64,000 nt of DNA, from assembly GCF_932294415.1 (NCBI RefSeq), contig NC_065541.1, positions 67,734,695-67,798,694 of the forward strand, written 5' to 3'. Made by a program: the position numbers and the translations under genes. Below are positions 37,736-49,771 of this stretch, piece by piece. How positions within the stretch are numbered: the first letter of the stretch is position 1; every line of letters starts with the position of its first letter. The notes under the pieces are model-generated. The model had not been told where the DNA came from. It saw nothing but the letters and a program-made list of their open reading frames with translations, and did no database searches. This DNA comes from Quercus robur. Lineage: Eukaryota; Streptophyta; Magnoliopsida; Fagales; Fagaceae.

Positions 37736-40733
37736 ATGAGGAGCGTGGGAGTGGGGGTGTCCCGGTTTGAGGGCAAATTGAATTTGGTGTTGTCTCCTCA
37801 TTTTCCCCAATATCGTTGTTCGCAGAAGAAGGAGTTGAATTTGAAGATTCAGGGTTCTCGACTGCTTAAATCTCAGCCTCATGCTGCTTCTTCTTCTTCT
37901 CCTCTCACTTCCTCCTCCGGTGCCCAATACTCTGGTATCTTTTATTATTATTATTTATATTTCATTCACTACGCTGAATCCACACAAGCTGGATTTGGTT
38001 CTCAATGGGAACAAAAGGAAAACCTTTAAAATTGATTATCCCTTCTTCGCTTTTCTTGATTCTATTACCAATAATTTTTCAAATGAACGATTAATATGTT
38101 GCAGTTTAAAGGCTAATTCTAAGACTACTTTCTGTTTACCTTCAAATATCCAGAGCCATTGTTGGATACAAATACAAATAGAAAGAAGAGAATAGCTGGC
38201 ATTGATCAAGATGAATTATTGGATCCATCACTTCTTGCTGATCCGGATAGTCGTTTTTGTGAATTTCAAGGTGTGCAGATACACCACAAGATATATGAAT
38301 TCCAAGCTCCTAACTCTTTACAGAAGAATCACACACTTTCTCAACTTCCGTTGATTTTACTTCATGGCTTCGGAGCCTCTGTGTTCTCATGGAATCGAGT
38401 TATGAAGCCTTTGGCAGAGCTTATCGGTTCCAAAGTTCTTGCTTTTGATAGACCAGCCTTTGGGTTGACATCAAGGCTAAATTTCTCCTCTCATTCATCT
38501 CCTGCTACTGAGAATAGAAGACCTCTGAATCCATACTCCATGGCATTTTCAGTGCTAGCAACCTTGTACTTCATTGATTTCTTAGCGGCTGAGAAGGCAA
38601 TTTTGGTGGGGTATGTACATGTCTCATCTTTCTTTTTTCTTTTTTTTTGGGTTAATTGCATCAATTTTGGTTGGAGCAGCCTATGTTAGGATGCAAATTC
38701 CGGCACATAGTCTAGCTGGTTTTTGAATTGGATAGGTTGGTATATGGTTACGGTATACGTATATCCCACTTTTTGCTCAAAGATAGACCAATAAACACAT
38801 CCATAATTAAACTTTTATGTCCTGTTTGGATGGAGGGGGAAAGGAGGGGGAGTAGAGGAGAGTAGAGAAGAGTAGAGTAGAGTAAAGTTAGCTAAAAATA
38901 ACCTAATTTTGTGCTAAATCTACTCTACTCCCCCTCAATCCAAACGGACCATTAACTTTTTGCCATATGGATGGTACCCTAGCCTCCAATTTGGGCTTTT
39001 GGATTTTAGGTACAAGCTGCATCTGCACTTCTTATATGTATAGTTCTTAGGCTATCCTTATTGTCTAGCAGATCAGTAATTACATTGCATCTCTCTGAAC
39101 CTGTTGAAAGAATGACATGGCAGGCATTCAGCCGGTTCCCTTACAGCAGTTAATTCTTACTTTGAAGCACCAGAACGTGTTGCTGCTCTGATCCTTGTTG
39201 CCCCAGCAATTTTGGCCCCACTTATTGTGCATAAGGCTGTTGAAGGAAACCAGTTGGGAAGAGAGAACCGGATGGAAAAAGACAGCTCTGATTCAAGCAG
39301 TCTCAGGAATCCATATCTGAAGCTTTCCAAGATTTTGTTGAAGTTTGCTAAGCATGTTGCACAGGCAATTATGCAAATGGTGAAGGGGATGGCAGTTATG
39401 CTGAATTCTCTGTATAAAAAACTATTGTCAGCTATTTTGCGCTCTGCCTTTGCTGTGATGCTGGTAATGGATTTCTTTGCAGATGATTTAACACTGTACT
39501 TGGTTAATTTTTTTTTCCTCTCCATGTTGATTCAATTTGTTCTTTATGTCAGCCAAACCAAAATATCAAACGACTCTCTCTAAAATGTTCCAAGTTCTGG
39601 CTTGACATCTTTAGACATCACAAGTCACCCTGCCTAATCTTTAAATACTGCATGATAAAATAAAATTTTAACTCAAACTCATTATTGTCTCTCCACCCCA
39701 ATTTATTTTCACCAGTTTCAGGATCCATGGTGCCCATAATAGTAATCTTGTGCAGTATGTAAGATCAAATCTGATTAATCAGATATTTTCTTCTCTTTTT
39801 TTCTTTTTGGTAGGGGGGGTGGGGTGGGCACTGAAACTGAAGTTAGGCATGGCTAAATAAACCCACCCTGCTAGCAAATGGGGTGTTGATGGGTGTTAAC
39901 TCCTTCTCCCGAACCTGCCTGTTTATATTTATAAATTTAGAAAAATTTTAAAAAACTTTTTATAATATTTTAATAGTTCTTTTAAAAAAATATATATAAT
40001 AAGGCATATATATATGTTCTTTAATCTTTAAACTTCAATTTATGATATATTTTGTTGTTGTATTATTGAATTTATATTTTAATGTTTAAGATTTAAATTA
40101 TTGTATTGTTATGTTTGAATTGTTTTTTAATACTTGAATTATTGTATTTTTATGCTTTTAGAAGGTTTTGTAATGTTACAAGTTACAACATAATCTTTGT
40201 GTTTGAACTTATAAAAAAAAACATAATCTTTGTGTTTGATTAGTTTTAGTTTAATCTATGATATATTTTAAATCAAATTTTAATAAATTATGAAACAAAA
40301 GGTTGACTGGGACGGGGTGGGGCAGGTACCTGCTAGAACTGTGTGGGAAAAAAAAAAACCTACACAAAGTGAGGTGGGGTGGGGAATAGAAAACCCACCC
40401 CATACCTGCCCAGTTGCCATTCCAACCCCGCGTGTGGGGGTGGAAGAGGGGGTTGTTGACTATTGTCTGTTTTTGCCTATGTCAGATACTTTATTTTTGG
40501 AATTTAATTGATAATGAAACATTTGGGAGCTACCCCGGATGGCCTATTTGATGTTGAAATGCCCTCATTATTTTCAGGTAAGGATGGTAATTGATAAATT
40601 TGGTATAGCTGCAATAAGGAATGCATGGTATAACTCAAGTCAGGTTACTGAACATATCCTATATGGTTATACTAAGGTAATTATATTAATATCTCCCTCT
40701 CTCTCTCTCTCTTTCTCTCCCCCCCACCCCCCC

Positions 40734-40764
<31 letters not shown>

Positions 40765-41849
40765 ATTTGGAATGGTTATTGCTCACTTGGATGTTAATAT
40801 CAAATGCAGCCCTTGAGAACAAAGGGTTGGGACAGGGCACTGGTTGAATATACAGCAGCAATGCTTACAGATACAGAGACGGGGTCAAAGCCACCACTGG
40901 AAAAAAGACTCCACGAAATCTCATGTCCTGGTAATGCTGCCAACTTTATTGGTTATCCACTTGATGCTGTCCACGGTGGGACTAATGTCATATATCCTTA
41001 ACTGAAACTACTCTATTGGATAGACAAGGGTGTTGAAATTTAGCCTGTGAGATGAAAGTCAGGAAAGGAATTGGCCATACTAAATAAGATGGGTAGTCTA
41101 GATTAAGACAAAATTTGGATCACTAACACAGTTACAAGTGAAGTTGGAACAGGTGTTGATTTTTGCATAACACTATTTTTTTTTTTTCTTTTTCTTTTTT
41201 GTGCTCATTAGTTCTCTTTCTCTCTCTAGGGTGCTGGCTAAATCATTGATCCAATACATATGTCTAAGTCATGTATCCAATAAAATTTGGTGTTAAATTA
41301 CCAATTCTCTCAAAAGCTTAAGTTGGGAAATGGTAAATTTAATCATTTAAACACATAAATCTAACACTCCCTCTCACATGTGGGCTCAAACTACCTTTTA
41401 ATAAGTGAGACTCAAAATGTGGAATTTTAAATGGAAGATAAAGTGAAGACAGGAATGGAACTCATGACTTTCTGCTCTAATACAATGTTAAATTACTAAT
41501 TGGATTGGTAATTTAAAATTTTTGAACATCATGGTTTTCACTTGTTGTTACTTGTTATTCCATGGCATGTCCTATTATTAAGTTGAATAGTAAGAATGTA
41601 ATATTAATATTGGCATTGTTATCATGAAATGCAGTTTTGATTGTCACGGGTGATAGCGATCGAATTGTCCCCTCTTGGAATGCTCAGAGACTTGCACAAG
41701 CTATACCTGGATCCCACCTCGAAGTAATTAAGCATTGTGGGCATTTGCCCCATGAAGAAAAAGTGGAAGAGTTTGTTTCAGTTGTTGAAAAGTTTGTGCA
41801 AAGAGTTTTTGGTGAACCAGAGAAGCAATGTCTGGAAGCTGTAACATGA
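37736..41849 (+). CDS. Alpha/beta hydrolase, probably plastid-targeted
   Basis: Serine hydrolase of the alpha/beta fold; substrate unknown. Exons 37736-37934, 38154-38610, 39124-39463, 40578-40676, 40810-40930, 41635-41849; GT..AG introns and a joined frame of 476 aa. The first ~65 residues are rich in Ser, Arg and hydrophobic residues with few acids, consistent with a transit peptide (inference). Oxyanion-hole motif LLHGFGAS; nucleophile elbow GHSAGS, formed across the exon 2/3 junction; acid in VTGDSDRIVP; histidine in KHCGHLPHEE. A catalytic triad is therefore visible. It resembles Arabidopsis proteins of the At1g52750/At1g80280 group. Intron 2 holds a small MITE; intron 3 has GC-rich simple repeats. 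A copy of the last exon lies at 57533-57929. Confidence 0.92.
38818..38951. mobile_element. Small Tourist-like MITE in hydrolase intron 2 (134 bp)
   Basis: Inverted ends TGTCCTGTTTGGATGGAGGGG and TGGTCCGTTTGGATTGAGGGG flank AGTAGAGTAGAG-type subterminal repeats. TTA duplications lie at 38815-38817 and 38952-38954. It would form a hairpin in the pre-mRNA. It resembles the remnant at 15028-15095. Confidence 0.75.
39780..40577. other. Hydrolase intron 3, simple-sequence rich
   Basis: Contains G-rich runs near 39812-39828 and diverged direct repeats around GGGTGGGGTGGGGAATAGAAAACCC / GGGGTGGGCACTG. Possibly a degenerate mobile-element remnant flanked by CCCACCC motifs, but no clean boundaries were found. 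Confidence 0.3.
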
Positions 41850-44165
41850 AATATGTCTCATATACTTTGGAATTTTTCTTTCAAAATGCAGATTAGTGAG
41901 TTTGAATTGCAAGACTTAAAATTAGTCATATGTAAAAGTTACTGCTCTTAAACCCCATAATATCATCCATTAGGATACGGAAACATGGCTCAGCCAAGCA
42001 ATTAAAAGATGCTCATAACGTTACTTCGATGTACAAGATAAGTTGCAATTTCGCATTATACTATAATATTGTTATTGTTGATGATAATGATAATGATAAT
42101 TTTACTATCTATCCTATTAATTCCTAGGCCTTACAATGATAATCATCATACTCCATACATCTAACTTAATTCGGGTTAATATGTATGAATATATATTTTA
42201 AGTTGTCTATATTAATGCTTTAAATTATACTACTAATTTTAGTTTTCTTGTCTAATTTTAATTATTTGGTTACTCTCTATTTTATCTTTTACTCCCTTTT
42301 TTTTTTTTTAATAATTTTTATCTTTTTATGAAATTTATTTTAGCTTTTACCTAAAAAAAAAAAAAAAAAACAACAACAACAACAACTTTTTTTATTGTGG
42401 ATATGTTGTTACAAGTTGCAACTCCCTCTGTCCAGGTGTGACTAGTTTAGTGAGCGGAACATTGGCAACTTGGTATTCTAGCCTTCTGATTGCATCATTA
42501 TGGAAATGGAATGGAAAGAAGCACATTACATATAGAGAACTTGCTGGGAGCATCTTTGGTTGGTATTTTCTAATTTCAATTCCACTTTTTAATGTTAATA
42601 TTAATATAAGAAAAGAAACAACTGTGAGTGGGTGACATCAACAACAAGAATATTATAAAGAAAAGATAAAACCTTAAAATTGATTCAAGGTCAGCTTTAT
42701 GTTTATGATAGACCACTACATAAATTTGTTGCTTAGGAGAACTCAGATCAGATATCCAAGAATTTAGAAATCTAGAAAAAGAAGGAATTCAGACTTAATT
42801 TATCCCATTTCAGCTGCAATTTAGAATGGCATAACTGACTGGTTTGAGCTTATCATACTTGTACTTGCTTGTTAGATGTCTGCTATTGTAGCTTGAAAGT
42901 TTTCTTGTCTTTGATTGTTAGATGCCTGCTATTGTCACAATATCTGAGAAAACTATTATTAATTATCTTCTAGTGGCTACTTGTACAATGTTACAATTCA
43001 AGTCCATTGCCATGGACATGTATATAGGGTGAAGATAAAGTTACTCCTGATGAAAATTGTATACTCCTTTGTCCTTCTAATTCTTCTATATAGAACCTTT
43101 GTATTAAAGCTTTGTTGGGTACATTTCTGAGCATTAGAACATTACCACTTGATTCCAAATCCTATTCCCTACCTGAAACGTAAGGCACAACTTGTTTGAA
43201 CTTGATACCTACCATTTCTCACTTGATGAGCTATAGTGCTTGTGGTCATTTGTTTTAAATTATGGCAATTATTTTCCTGAGTTACATGTGATGCACTTGT
43301 TTTTCCAACTACAGTGCTTACATACAGTTAAAATATCTTGGTATTTAGAATCTGAACCTGTGTTTTAAGTTGGATCTTTTAACTGTTTTAGCTTGTATTG
43401 CTTGATGTATTTCTGCTTATTTGACTGGAATTTTTCCCTGATTCTTGAAGGATTCTGGGGTTATTGGTCTGTTGCACTTTTTCAGCAGGTGCCAGTCTTA
43501 AAATGATAGATTAATTATGATATGCGTTCCTCCTTATTTCTTATTGTTTATTTCTTTCATTTTTTTTTGGGGGGGGGGGGGGGGGGGGTGGGGTGAGGGT
43601 GTTCTGTTCCATCTATATACGCAGGCAGTTTACAAATACTTTCTTGAGGATGGTTCCTTAACCTTGCAGCATTTCATTATGTTCTTTAGAGCCTTTGAAC
43701 TTGTTCTCTCTCAGCTTCCTGATATCCACTCATTGAGATGGGTAAATGCATTGTGCAATTTCAGCATGATTGGATTTGCAGCTACAACCATTGGTGTGAC
43801 AATTTATGATGGTGGGCTTGTGATGTTTTCCTTTGCCTGCTGCATCATAGCTTTATTGCTTGAACCAGTATTTTCCATAAAATTTAGTCTCTTCATAGCT
43901 TCATCTCTGGCTTTATTTGACTTCATGTCCTTCTAGGTAAGAAGACTGACAGAAACTCAATAAGTTACAGTTTGCAAGGAAGCTCCTCTCGTAAGACCTT
44001 TAGAGCCTTTAATGCTCTTGGGATAAATGCGTTTTCTTTTGGAGATGCAATGCTTCCTGAAATACAGGTCACATGTCATAAAAGGTATTTTATAAATTCA
44101 GGGGTTTTCATTCTTATTCTTATGTTGATTTTTTTTTCCATCTATTAAAAGTCAATTTCTATTTT

Positions 44166-44510
44166 GGGTAAAATGCAAAACTGACCCTCTAAGTTTCTTC
44201 AGATTTCATTTCAATCCTCTAACTTTGTTTTTATTCATTTCAGTCCTCTAACTTTCAAGTTTATTCAATTAAGGCTTTTCCATCAACTTTTGTTATATGT
44301 TGTGGTTAATTTTTCAATTTTATAAATTTTTCTTCAAATTTTTTAAATTAAAAAAAATTCAATTAATGATTGACAAATATTTTCCAGATTTTTTTTTTTC
44401 AAAAATTTTTAACAAAGGTTAATGGAAAGGCCTTAATTGAAAAAGTCTAAAACTTAGAGGATTGAAATGAAATTTGAAAAAAGTTAGAGGGTCAGTTTTG
44501 CATTTTAGCC
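44166..44510. mobile_element. Mutator-like MITE (345 bp), copy in first duplication unit
   Basis: Inverted repeats of ~55 bp start GGGTAAAATGCAAAACTGACC and, from the other end, GGCTAAAATGCAAAACTGACC. The 9-bp flanks TTCTATTTT (44157-44165) and TTTTATTTT (44511-44519) match at eight positions. It sits in a transporter intron. It belongs to the same superfamily as the MITE whose arms are at 27100 and 37580. Confidence 0.8.
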
Positions 44511-45122
44511 TTTTATTTTTGTTTGGGGGGGGGGGGGGGGGGGGGTGGGGTGAGGGTGTTCTGTTCCATCTATATACGCAGGCAGTTTACAAATACTTTC
44601 TTGAGGATGGTTCCTTAACCTTGCAGCATTTCATTATGTTCTTTAGAGCCTTTGAACTTGTTCTCTCTCAGCTTCCTGATATCCACTCATTGAGATGGGT
44701 AAATGCATTGTGCAATTTCAGCATGATTGGATTTGCAGCTACAACCATTGGTGTGACAATTTATGATGGTGGGCTTGTGATGTTTTCCTTTGCCTGCTGC
44801 ATCATAGCTTTATTGCTTGAACCAGTATTTTCCATAAAATTTAGTCTCTTCATAGCTTCATCTCTGGCTTTATTTGACTTCATGTCCTTCTAGGTAAGAA
44901 GACTGACAGAAACTCAATAAGTTACAGTTTGCAAGGAAGCTCCTCTCGTAAGACCTTTAGAGCCTTTAATGCTCTTGGGATAAATGCGTTTTCTTTTGGA
45001 GATGCAATGCTTCCTGAAATACAGGTCACATGTCATAAAAGGTATTTTATAAATTCAGGGGTTTTCATTCTTATTCTTATGTTGATTTTTTTTTCCATCT
45101 ATTAAAAGTCAATTTCTATTTT

Positions 45123-45466
45123 GGGTAAAATGCAAAACTGACCCTCTAAGTTTCTTCAGATTTCATTTCAATCCTCTAACTTTGTTTTTATTCATTTCAG
45201 TCCTCTAACTTTCAAGTTTATTCAATTAAGGCTTTTCCATCAACTTTTGTTATATGTTGTGGTTAATTTTTCAATTTTATAAATTTTTCTTCAAATTTTT
45301 TAAATTAAAAAAAATTCAATTAATGATTGACAAATATTTTCCAGATTTTTTTTTTCAAAAATTTTTAACAAAGGTTAATGGAAAGGCCTTAATTGAAAAA
45401 GTCTAAAACTTAGAGGATTGAAATGAAATTTGAAAAAAGTTAGAGGGTCAGTTTTGCATTTTAGCC
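45123..45466. mobile_element. Mutator-like MITE, copy in second duplication unit
   Basis: Copy of the element at 44166-44510, one base shorter in a T run, carried by the tandem duplication and not by a second transposition. The flanking sequence is identical too. Confidence 0.8.
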
Positions 45467-46906
45467 TTTTATTTTTGTTTGGCTTTTGTGTACTGGTAGA
45501 TGAACTAAGAGATAATATTTTTGAACAATACACATTCATAACAATCAATATGGTGACTATAGACAACCATTTGCTTTCCAGAATACCATGAGAGAACCTG
45601 CAAGGAAGAATATGTATAAGGGTGTATCAGCAGCATACAGTGTCATTATCCTGAGTTACTGGCAACTGGCCTCCTGTGGATACTGGGCTTTTGGATCAGA
45701 AGTTCAGTCTTACATATTATCTTCTCTAAGCGGTCCTGAATGGACAATTGTTATGGCAAATCTCTTTGCTGTGATACAAATATCTGGATGCTATCAGGTA
45801 CTCTTTTTAAGGTTTTATAAATAAAGATTTGCATTTAATGTAACACACTTGGCCATTATAGGTTTACATGATAGGTCTTTGTTTCTTGCTCTCTTTCTTC
45901 TTCTTTGTTATTTTTTTCTTGTATTATTTTTATTCTCAGGACAGAAATATAATTTAATTTTAGCTATAAAACGAAAAGAAGGGTGTGTTATAGATTTCAG
46001 AATACACTTGATGCAAACATCTGAAAACTTCATTAACACCAATGCAATGTGACAAATCTTTCTCAGTATTAAGTATCTATAAATAAATCCCTAAAAATGA
46101 GAAATTTAATAACCAAATATTCTTTGATTTTACACCATAGAAATCAGCAATTTGTGAAGTACAGATCAAATTGCAAAAATAGGAAAATGGAGAATAGCCA
46201 TATGATCATTCAAATACATGCAGTCTTGAAAAAAGTGAGCAGTCAACAGAACACAAACTTTCTCAATCATGACTTCTTGTACTCTCTCATTTATTCTTTA
46301 ATGGTCTTTTCTTAAGTGATGCATCACCATTACATCATAATTTGAATTTCAAACTTCTTTCTTTGTCAAGCAAAATTCTTGCAATGTCATGTTTTTATAC
46401 TGGCATCTTCCCACATTTTTATGATTACTTCCTCTCTTGGTTCTGCATTAGTCATGTTTTTAACGATCATGAATTCAATGCCTCTTTTGATTGAATTTTT
46501 TCTTTTAGATATATTGCAGGCCAACGTATGCCTACTTTGAGGAAAAAAATGCTGTCCAGCAAAGCTACTGGCCATTTCCCCCCTGAGAAAATACCTTGTC
46601 CAACTTATTTTCACTTCCATTTACATGGCTCTTATTACTCTTATTGCTGCGGCTGTGCCCTTTTTTGGGGACTTTGTGTCCATCTGTGGCGCAATTGGGT
46701 TCACTCCACCGGATTTTGTCTTCCCTTCTGTGGTATATTTGAAAGTGGGATGAATGCCCAAGGATGCCAAATGTCGCCTTTCAATGCAGCTCCTTAATTT
46801 TGCAATAGCTACCTGGTTCTCTGTCATTGCAGTGTTTGGTTGCATTGGTGCAGTCCAGTTTATCATAGAAGATATCAAAACCTACAAGTTCTTTCATGAT
46901 ATGTAA

Positions 46907-48280
46907 GCATTTACATTGTTATAATTTATAATTGCTTTGTAATCATTGTATTCTATTACATTGTTGTATCTCTAGATGTTTTATGTTTCAATGAGTTATG
47001 TAAGTCAAAATAAATATCATAATTTCAAGAATTAACAGTAGAAGAGGAGGGGGAGAGGGGGTGTTTGACATTTTGAATTTCACCACAGTAGCGGAATATG
47101 TCTCACTTTAGACAAAATACAAATAAAGGGAAAAGAACATTTCCCACTATTCATGCAGTTAAAGACCATGGTAAGTGTTCTTTTCAATTTCAAAAGATCC
47201 TTATGAATTATTACTTTCATAGTCCAAAGTAGGATGATATGACTCTGCAAACACAATAAACACTGACATAGGCACGGCGCAGGTGACCTACGCCACACAA
47301 CCATCCTTTGGGAAACAAAACAAAGTACAACCGCTCCTAAATGATCACACAACAGCCTATTCTATCTCTCTTTCAATAGAAAAGAAATTTAAAAAAAAAA
47401 AAAAAAAATTCCATCTGCTACATAAAATTCTATTACAAAGAGGGTTAGAGACAATTTTGCAGCTACCAGCATGATGTCTTACATTACATCATTCTTGATC
47501 TGCTACGGCATAGCCTACTCTGATAATACTTAGCCACCAAACAGTAAGCACTCTTGCATTTCTCAAAATGAGGAGTTGCATTTGGGATGTTGCAATGAAG
47601 TACTAAATTGATCAACTGATCTGCCTCCTTAGGTCAAATACTAATTCCGTTGTTGCATACTTCTATGGAAATTGTAGTCATGAACCATCAATTCTATAAA
47701 AACCCTGTAATTTAACTGATTAAAGTACCCTCTTCATTACAGTTTAGGCTACGGTCTACTGAGGTTTGAACTCTTATAATTTGCACATAAACAGACATGG
47801 AATCCTTTATGAATGTATAACTAATGTCTCATATAGGATAATGAGCTTCAAATGAACTGTGTAAATTGGGTTTAAATGAATGGTTACTTCATATTTGTGA
47901 CGAGATGAGGTTGAAACCACATATCATAATGCTCTAATTTCTAGCAAAGCAAGGTGTGATTGTTAACGTTGCTTTTCCGAATATTGATGCTCTATTACTT
48001 TTTTGATTAGCTGATGCTCTAATACTTTAATTTTCCTTTTCATGTGAAACCTCATTTATTTTGTGCACGCACTCTGCTGATTACCTGGACAAATTTGATT
48101 GATATCCATATTCTGTTCCAACTAAAATCTGAAAAAATTAATAATAATTATAATAATATAGTGATGTAAGAACACAATCTATGATAAGTAATGTATTCAA
48201 TAAGGTAGAAGTGGTTTGTTGTTGAAGTAACATTAATCAAATTTGTTGTTACATCAATATTTTAACTAAATTATTATGTA
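46907..48280. other. Spacer downstream of the transporter pseudogene
   Basis: AT-rich. Contains GGGGGAGAGGGGG near 47050, an A run near 47391-47408 and several short frames of fewer than 95 codons without family resemblance. Nothing else supported. Confidence 0.5.
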
Positions 48281-48282
48281 TG

Positions 48283-48430
48283 GTGGGTTCTAGTTAGCTC
48301 AACTGGTAAAATCTTTAATAGTTGAATGAGAGCTATGTGGTTCAATCTCTGCCTACATTAAAAATAGATTGATGTCTTGTCTGATGTTAAAGAGCACATG
48401 GTTCTCTAAGAGCGGAACTGAGTCCTTCAA
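48283..48430 (+). mobile_element. tRNA-derived SINE, 5' part well preserved
   Basis: Starts GGTGGGTTCTAG and has a perfect pol III A box TAGCTCAACTGG at about 48295-48306 and a near-perfect B box GGTTCAATCTC at about 48339-48349. Then follow GCCTACA and ATTGATGTCTTGTCTGATG, a body I associate with a common SINE family of woody eudicots. The A-rich tail is not seen, so the 3' end is approximate. Confidence 0.75.
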
Positions 48431-49641
48431 CCTAATCTTGAATATTACATTAGCATACAGATATGAATATAATGGTGGAATTAGATTTTTTGTTTTGGGT
48501 GAATTTAAATTAAAAATAAATAAATTGTGTCTTTGCCTAAGATGTTTGTATTACATATAATTTCTATTATAAATTACATTTAGATTCAAGAATGTATAAA
48601 GTCATGGTAGTAAAAAGTAACGGCCATATCTTGATTGATAAGTTATAATTAGTTTTGAGAATAAGACACAATGCACTATTATAGATTAACATTTTACATT
48701 TTATTATAGGTCTAATTTAGTATTAGAGTCATGCACGTAACACATTTGCTAAGGAGAAAACTGAATAGCATATGTAAAAAAATGCAATAAAATTCAAACC
48801 CTTTAATAATACTTAGTAGTATTATATTTCTTAGGAAATACATATAATAAAAATTACTTAAGGTGTCTAAAGACATATTGATAAATTAAAAATAAGGAAT
48901 AACTAGTAAAGAGAAAATTCAAATATTATTTATGAGGTAGTTGAAGCTCATTAATCATATTCATTGCTACAATATTTTGTAATGAAACTTGTAAATTGCA
49001 GATAAAACTCATAAATATCGTTCACATTCCTTATGAGTTCTCACTTAGTATAACCAATCATTGAAATACTAATTTTCAAAATCATGGAAGATGTGCCTGA
49101 ACCCTGAAACCATTGGTGAAAGTGGATATCCCAGCCTACAAAGCAACATTGTGTAGGTTCACATTACCTTTGATCTATTTGCAAAAGCATGATTCTTAAG
49201 AATTCGGATATAATGCAGAGCAAGCAAAAAGAATCAACAAATAGACATAAGAAAAACGTGCACACAATTTCTGAACTTACCATCCAACCAGTGACATAGG
49301 ATCTAAAGAATAAATGATAAAACTACTAGACAATGTCGAGCATAGAGAAATTTAACGTTGAAAGATGAAATAAATTAGAAACAAAGATGATAAACCCTAG
49401 CTAGGCAATCACATTGACAAAGGAGGAAGCAATCACAGCCACAAAACTTGAGATGAGAGTAGTTGCTAGAATGTATTTTGTTTCACTCTAAATTTTGAAA
49501 CGTTACATAAACACAATTATATAAGCTACTCCTAATCCTTTCCACCAAAGTCAATATCCCACACAAAAGACTGGACATAGTAGGAAATAGACTTAAAACA
49601 AAGTAGAAAACAAACTCTAAAAGATGTGTTAATTAAACTCA

Positions 49642-49771
49642 GTTTTTTTTTTTTTTTTTTTTGAGAAATAATTACAAAATACTGCTAACCCTGCAACTCG
49701 AATCCTTTCCCCCTAGACCCCCAAGCACTTTGTGCATGAGGAGGTGTTAATTCAGCTATAAGGCCTTTGGC
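49642..49771 (-). mobile_element. SINE with poly-A tail, minus strand (130 bp)
   Basis: A plus-strand T run at 49643-49662 is the tail. The 7-bp duplication AAACTCA lies at 49635-49641 and 49772-49778. On the minus strand, TATAGCTGAATTAACACC resembles an A box and GGATTCGAGTTGC a B box. Non-coding. Confidence 0.7.

Larger units (their letters stand above)
43569..45482 (+). repeat. 957-bp tandem duplication, two near-identical copies headed by poly-G
   Basis: Unit 1 is 43569-44525, unit 2 about 44526-45482. Each begins with 20-21 G followed by TGGGGTGAGGGTG, contains two transporter exons and a complete MITE, and ends TTTATTTTTGTTT. The copies differ by about one base in a homopolymer over the stretch I compared. 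A very recent duplication or an assembly collapse/expansion error around the poly-G run are the two readings. Confidence 0.95.
42436..46906 (+). pseudogene. Amino-acid permease (AAAP family, LHT/GABA-transporter-like), broken
   Basis: Family members are ~10-11-helix proton/amino-acid symporters at the plasma membrane. Exon-like blocks occur in order: SLVSGTLATWYSS..RELAGSIFG (42436-42558); FWGYWSVALF (from 43451); VYKYFLEDGS..TIGVTIYDG (43624 on); KKTDRNSISYS..AMLPEIQ (43937 on); NTMREPARKN..QISGCYQ (45582-45797); IYCRPTYAYFEEKN.. to KTYKFFHDM (46509-46906). Damage: no N-terminal exon seen; about 45 bases lost between FWGYWSVALFQ and a surviving AGASLK reading near 43484-43502; a one-base frameshift in a C run near 46578-46584; a TGA after LKVG near 46751. 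The exons at 43624-44065 are duplicated in tandem. It starts about 590 bp downstream of the hydrolase stop, same strand. Confidence 0.85.

Noticed and set aside
37637-37927. 96-codon minus-strand frame opposite the hydrolase first exon
   Set aside because: Shadow of the real exon; no family resemblance.
48283-48360. Candidate tRNA gene (A and B boxes present)
   Set aside because: No cloverleaf acceptor or anticodon arms; it is a tRNA-derived SINE.
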